Assembly: GCA_907163375.1 (NCBI GenBank)
Contig: CAJQUW010003203.1
Span: 124,001 to 188,000 of the forward strand
DNA length: 64,000 bases
Direction of reading: 5' to 3'
Source of the DNA: Prostheceraeus crozeri
Lineage: Eukaryota; Platyhelminthes; Polycladida; Euryleptidae
Part shown: in pieces, positions 59,001-64,000 of the stretch
Layout: each line of letters opens with the position of its first letter
How positions within the stretch are numbered: the stretch's first letter is position 1
Program-made: the position numbers and the translations under genes
Notes under the pieces: generated by a model
What the model was told of the DNA's origin: nothing
Seen by the model: the letters and a program-made list of their open reading frames with translations, nothing else
Databases searched by the model: none

Positions 59001-61132
59001 ATCCCTTTCATACTGAAACGCATCGGTGCGTCCCCTTACATCTCACTAAGACGCACCGGTGCGTCGCCTGATCTCTCACTAAGACACGCCGGTGCGTTTG
59101 GTAATTAATGCACATCGAATGGACTTCAAGATACAGTAGTGACTAAATCTGAAGTCATTTTACATGTGCAGTGTATTAGAACACACAGTGTCCTCCTGCA
59201 TAGACTACTTGTTATTGATTGGCTGACATAAAGTGAACATCATTCTTGCGCCTGGTCATGACACATTCATTAATTCACTCACTACAAATGATTGCCTGTA
59301 AACATGTCTGCGCGTCCGGTTCGATCCCGACAGCGAGTTCGGCGTTACGGTTTTGACGAGGATTCTGATAGTTGTAACTCAACAGAAGATGTACTCGATG
59401 ACGAGTTTGACGTGGACCTTGATCGTTCAGATGAAGACGGAGAGAATGAAGGCATGTCTACGAGTGAAGAAGAGTCTATGGACGAATCTCCTGTTGTTGA
59501 ATGGAGATCAACTACTTCTGAGACAGATGAAGCGATCGCATTGGACTTTTCTGGCAATCCTGGATTTTGCGAACCATTTCATTTCACCAACCTTGAAAGC
59601 TATCTGAACGCGTACCTGCCTGATGAACTAATTGAAATGATTACCAGATGGACAAATAGTCGCACTCTTATTGCTAAAGCTGAAAATTACTTGAATGACA
59701 AAGACGGCAGTCAATGGAAAAGCGTGGATATGCAAGAAATGAAAGTGTTCATTGGTTTGACATTCGCAATGGGAATTATGCGAAAGCCAACCCTCACATC
59801 ATATTGGTCGACTGAGCCTCTTTTGAAAACTGGATATTTTGGCAAGTGTATGTCCAGGGATAGATATCTTACTATTTTGCGATTCCTTAGATTTTCGGAT
59901 CCCTTTACAGTGGTGAAATCTGATCGCAATTCAAGAATATCTGGATTGCTTGATCAAGTACATACCATTTGTTCAAAATATATTCCGGATAGGAGTTTGG
60001 CTGCGGATGAGATTTTACTTCTCTTCAAAGGCCGATTGCAGTTTCGTATGTTCATTAGAACCAAAAGAGTCCGTTTCGGCATAAAGACGTACATGTTGTG
60101 CGAAAAATCCGGTTACATGCTGCACGCAGAAGTGTATTATGGGGCAACTACAGATATGGATTGCGATTTACCAGACGCAAATCATCTGTCCAAAAGTGAA
60201 AAAATCATTGCAATATTGTTGCACAGAGCTCAGCTGCTAGACAAAGGCTATATAGTTACCATCGACAATTGGTTCTGGAGCACTCGATTGGCAGAATTTT
60301 TGTGGTCTCATAAGACTGGGATGCGAGGCACGATTCGTCCAAACCGAGGAATTCCAAATATGTTGCAAACTTCAAAGCTAGACAAATTTGGTTGTGCCTA
60401 CATGCGCAAAGGGCCAGTGCTGTCAGTTAAATTCACTGACAAGAGAAACGTTTATCTCATAAGCACCGTTGATACAGCCGGCGAGCTTAGCAAAGAAAGA
60501 ATTCTTCCTGGTAACAGGAGAATTAGCTATTCAAAACCAAATGCAATAGAAAATTACAATGCAGACATGGGGGGGGGGTAGTCGACATAACCGATCAACT
60601 TCTTGCAGCAAATACATGTGCAAGGAAGTCATGGACATGGTTCAAAAAATTGGGCATTCACTTTATTCAGCGACTGCTTTTGAATGGTTATTTGAGATAC
60701 AAAAGAGATCGTGATGCTAGATGTACTTTCCTCCAATTCACAAAGCAAGCAATTATTCATTTCACAGGAGTAGAATCCTGCCCTATGAGAGGTAGACATC
60801 CAAGACTCAGAGACCAGACCAGCCGTTTGAATGAGGGTCAGATTCACAGTCCAGTATATATCGATGAAATGAAAGAGGGAAAGCGCAGTCGCCTCAGAAG
60901 AAAATGCCAGCAATGCCTGAAAAATGACACAAGAAAAGACACATTCTATCATTGTGATGCTTGTCCAGGTAACATTTCTCTATGCCCCGTCCCGTGTTTT
61001 CGACTGTGGCATGAACAATTGTTGTGATGTTTGTCATGTAACTTGAATAAAAATGATTACAAAAAAAATATTTTTGCTTATTTTTACCGTGAGGGGCATG
61101 GTGCAAATAATTCCGTTACCGATGGAAAGGGG
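59001..61132 (+). mobile_element. piggyBac transposon, nearly complete
   Basis: 2132 bp flanked by TTAA on both sides (58997-59000, 61133-61136). Ends TCCCTTTCATAC and (complement) CCCCTTTCCATCG. Three subterminal palindromes of the type ACGCAYCGGTGCGT (59017-59030, 59051-59064, 59086-59097) sit at 34-35-bp spacing inside the left end only. One transposase gene. Confidence 0.92.
59292..61026 (+). pseudogene. piggyBac transposase with one frameshift at a G-run
   Basis: Acidic N-terminus (to about residue 75), then the conserved domain. The first catalytic Asp lies in SLAADEILLLFKGRLQFRMF (about residue 245), the second in KGYIVTIDNWFWSTRLAEF (about 330), the third in the MGGVD-like motif at a run of about ten G (60568-60578), where the frame is lost and resumes as VVDITDQLLAANTCARKSW. 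The C-terminus has a Cys-rich finger: CQQCLKN, FYHCDACP and LCPVPCFRLWH, ending EQLL at 61026. Apart from the G-run the gene looks sound, so loss may be recent or even a sequencing slip. The start could be 59292 or 59304. Confidence 0.88.
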
Positions 61133-61303
61133 TTAATGGAGATTCCCAAATTTCACACTGTCCATTTTGGCACTAATCCGGATATTGACACTTTTCTGCC
61201 TACTAATTTCCATGAAACAAAAGTTCTCTTTCACTTATCTCCCAAGACATCTTTTGTGGAAATCGCTCTCTCAGTTCCCTATTAGATTCCAGACACCCTG
61301 CAA

Positions 61304-62024
61304 TAGACCCCTGCGCCGATATATTTTTCATCGGCGGCGGCGTTTGCTTCCGCCGAAACAATCGGTGGCGGCGTTTATCGGCGTACATCTGTTGAGTTCA
61401 TGGGAATAGAATCCTTCGCTATCCTTTACTATCCTTCGCTTAATCCAAAAAAACGGATAGTCTAAATCTCATTACTGATTAAAATTAGTTCAGAAGAATT
61501 CGGTAAATATTCACCATGTGAAAATGCTGTGATGCATAGAGCCTACCCAGTCGGCACAATTCACAGAAGTTGCTTTTTATCAGCTAAGGGTTCTTAATTA
61601 AGCAACAATTGTGATTTTTGTGTAATTAAGAGAGATAGGACACCCTTATATAAAGCTGAGTAACCGATAAATTATTTGTATGACATCACGGCTTCATTAC
61701 TGTACAGTGCATATAATATACGTGTACGTCCTACACTTGAATTCTAGCAAAGTTTCATATGTATGTTCAACTGTATGTTTCATAGCTTGACCGATCGATA
61801 CACATACAAGCTTATTCACCAACAACTTTGTTCCTGTCAGAATGTAGGGCTACTCTCTTGATTATACCCAACTAGAAAGCATACTTGGACTTTTCCTCAG
61901 GAACAAACGATTTGCTCCTAAGTTCCAGTTAGAAATGCAGTGAAGACAGTTAATCCATAAAATAAAACGAAAAATGTCTCCGCCGGCGCGACGCCGAAAA
62001 AGTGACCGGCGGCGCAGGGGTCTA
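61304..62024. mobile_element. hAT-like MITE, 721 bp
   Basis: Inverted ends TAGACCCCTGCGCCG. CCCTGCAA before and CCCTGCTG after fit an 8-bp duplication with two changes. GGCGGCG-rich ends (61330-61380, 61980-62020) fold back. No coding inside. Confidence 0.75.
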
Positions 62025-63240
62025 CCCTGCTGTAAGGAAGGGTCCCGTGAGCATAATGACTCAAACAGAGGATTTGATATGGACTGGAGTTTGTAGGAGT
62101 AGTTCTAGTCAGAAATATCCATCGGTGCAAGTTAGAGTTGGCAAGCTTGTATCTCCAGCTTTTCTAAACAGTGTTTGTGATGCAACACTGTATATACAGT
62201 ACTGTCAATACAGTACTATTGAACAAGACAGAAGCTAATTGGTTTAGTTTCTTGCAGACTATTATGCAGACCTTAGTAGATGTGAACGGCAAACCATTGA
62301 ATGTGCATGGAAAATTGCTTTTATCAATTGCCATAGGGAAATATGAATGCTTCTATCCGTTCATAGTTGCAGAAGACATTTTTTCGGAGATGATTTTGGG
62401 AAATGAATTTTTAAAATCCGAGAAATTTCAAGTGGATCTTGAATTCGATGTTCTATATATTGCTTCCAAGGCTTGGAAAATTCCCATTTTGCAGCCCCAA
62501 TCCTCTTCCTTCGCAGCGCTCCCTTGCAGTCTTGTTTCATTCCCTCCACATTCAGTGAATTTCAGGTACATTGAGCCAGTACACTGACTTACTGTTTGAA
62601 GCAAAGTTTTACGCTGATTTGATAATTCCTGAAGCTATCGTCTATTGTAATCCTTAGGGGTAAAATTCCTTTGACTGTCATCAACACATCTGACGAGGTA
62701 GTGAAGTTGCGACTAAATGATGAGTTAGGCTCCCTTCACCCTACCACCGAGGTGATGGATCTGATCAATGAGAACGCGGACAATCCAAACTCACCAACTG
62801 TATGTTCTGTCAATAGTGCGTCTCCACAATTCTAACCATGGGTCGAGGAATTCGATTGGGACAGGGATGTTGATCCTGCTGTTAAGAAGAAGGGTGCAGA
62901 CATACTATTAAGGAACCGAAACGCTATTTCCATTTCGGCAAGTGATCTAGGTTTCAGTGATGTAATTGAACATTCAATTAACAACGGCATTCATTCTCCT
63001 GTCAGTCGACCCCCTTATCGCAGTAATCCCATTAAGCAGGACATCATTAAAGAGGAAGTACAAAAGTTGCAACAGTCAGGAATAGTGAAACCGTCGACAT
63101 CAGCTTGGGCAAGTCCAGTTGTGCACGTGAAGAATGGGGCTTCCCCGCGCAGGTCCACGCAAAATCTCCACCCACCATCACGTTTCTTCACGAGCACAGC
63201 TGGACTTGCCCAAGCTGATGTCGACGGTACAGTTTCCTGA

Positions 63241-63688
63241 ATTCTTGCTCATGTGAGTCATGAAACTGATGCAAATATGTACATAACAATTTTACTTTTG
63301 CAAACCCATTGAAGAAACTATTGAAAATATAGCTTACCTCGGCTGTCTTCTTATTAGAAGAACGGACGCTGGTCGCCTGCTGTGATATGTAACTCATATC
63401 ATGATGTACTTGAAAGCAGGTGTTATCTCCATTAACTAAGACAACAGCAGTACGGACTGCTCACTTCTTTCGTATTACAGGTCCGTGCGATCGAAAACAT
63501 GGACCATGTGTCCAGTTCACCAATGAGAAGAGTTACTCAATGGTTAAAACCTATGTCCGTCATTCGATTCGTTTTCAATATGTCCTCGAATGTTTGCAGC
63601 TGACGAATATATCACAAGATATACATGCATTGTCCTTCAATGGCATTCACCTGATAAACAGAATTCTATATTTTCCCACCTCCTATGT
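63241..63688. other. No gene seen
   Basis: Sequence after the Gypsy-like fossil. The open frame at 63420 shows no recognisable motif. Confidence 0.4.
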
Positions 63689-63734
63689 CAGTGCTTCTCA
63701 ACCTTCACTTATCGCTCACCCTAGCCCCAAGTGA
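63689..63734 (+). mobile_element. hAT-like terminal sequence (partial, may run off the window)
   Basis: CAGTGCTTCTCAACCTT resembles the CAGTGGTTCTCAACC end of SPIN-type hAT elements. No matching right end lies in the window. Confidence 0.5.
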
Positions 63735-64000
63735 ACTACGTGGACTAAGTCTTATTTCAATAAATGCGGGTCCATCATATGCAAAGGCGTCTATTACATC
63801 GGGCTGAAATACAATTCAGCATTTTTGTCTCAATTGGAGTTTCTACAGATGATGTCCTGTAAGTCCTGTGTAAGGAATGGTAACGAGTCAGATGTTGCTA
63901 GTAATTACGAAACATCTAGAAAAGCAAAAAAAAATTATGTAGCCTGTACAAAAGCAGTATACAATACAGCAGCACGTCAACAGAGCGAGCCAATTGGAAT
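63735..64000 (+). CDS. Unassigned open frame reaching the window edge (partial)
   Basis: Open for about 88 codons from after the TGA at 63732 to the right edge. Includes KCGSIICKGVYYIGLKY, MMSCKSCVRNGNESDVASNY and KKNYVACTKAVYN. Two CxxC-like pairs (KCGSIIC, MSCKSC) suggest a metal-binding part, perhaps of the hAT-like element that begins at 63689, or a host exon. I do not recognise it. Confidence 0.3.

Larger units (their letters stand above)
57015..63240 (+). mobile_element. Gypsy-like LTR retrotransposon fossil, broken
   Basis: Scattered gag, zinc knuckle (near 58830), protease (about 62270-62480) and reverse-transcriptase start (about 62900-63120) sequence in the right order, preceded by a primer-binding-like TTGGTAGCAGAG at 57024. 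Interrupted by a hAT element, piggyBac and a MITE, and ending in a short inverted stretch of itself (63125-63235). Many breaks. Clearly old. No right-hand LTR was found in the window. Confidence 0.75.

Overview
This window looks like a transposon graveyard from an animal (metazoan) nuclear genome. I see no host gene I would defend, and no rRNA, true tRNA, operon or CRISPR array. The animal assignment rests on the mix of Penelope-like elements (PLEs) with GIY-YIG endonucleases, APE- and RLE-type LINEs, a BEL/Pao LTR element, mariner-type elements, piggyBac and hAT-like elements. Together with long (TA)n microsatellites this suggests an invertebrate, but the species cannot be named from the sequence.

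Layout. 1-3040: diverged ~157-bp repeats, then ~296-bp tandem repeats with G-runs, then a GC-rich G-run minisatellite and TTAAACCGCA palindromes. 3141-14480: at least six PLE pieces from several families, plus one IS630/mariner-like element (11938-13437). 15148-23021: a decayed APE LINE (minus) carrying a DD34D mariner (20331-21722), between 87-bp direct repeats. 22934-27345: more PLE pieces and a tRNA-headed, hammerhead-bearing SINE pair split by a hAT-like insert. 27402-37261: a head-to-head PLE pair whose right half is split by two APE LINEs. 37310-39800: further PLE pieces. 39848-41194: a dead mariner-like element. 41971-48714: a BEL/Pao element that looks whole, with matching LTRs. 49323-56910: an RLE LINE (15-bp target duplication) containing a head-to-head PLE pair (12-bp duplication, itself split by an APE LINE) and a small PLE (12-bp duplication). 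57015-63240: a broken Gypsy-like fossil interrupted by hAT, piggyBac and MITE insertions. 63689-64000: the start of another hAT-like end and an unassigned open frame.

Main discovery. Almost every PLE 3' end in the window, and one tRNA-derived SINE, carries a short hammerhead-ribozyme fold. I count about twenty. All have a small self-complementary helix III (ACCGGT, ACATGT, ATCGAT, AGCGCT, ACGT or AATT), as expected of ribozymes that act as dimers. The core box NUGANNA shows all four Watson-Crick combinations at positions 3 and 8: C-G, U-A, A-U and G-C. This is covariation at the known tertiary C3-G8 pair. Many of these insertions also share one architecture: two copies head to head, hammerhead ends facing outward, flanked by (TA)n or short target duplications. 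The coding parts (PLE reverse transcriptase plus GIY-YIG endonuclease) would supply copying and target cutting. The hammerheads would process the RNA, and the SINE-like units and small inverted pieces look like parasites of the same machinery.
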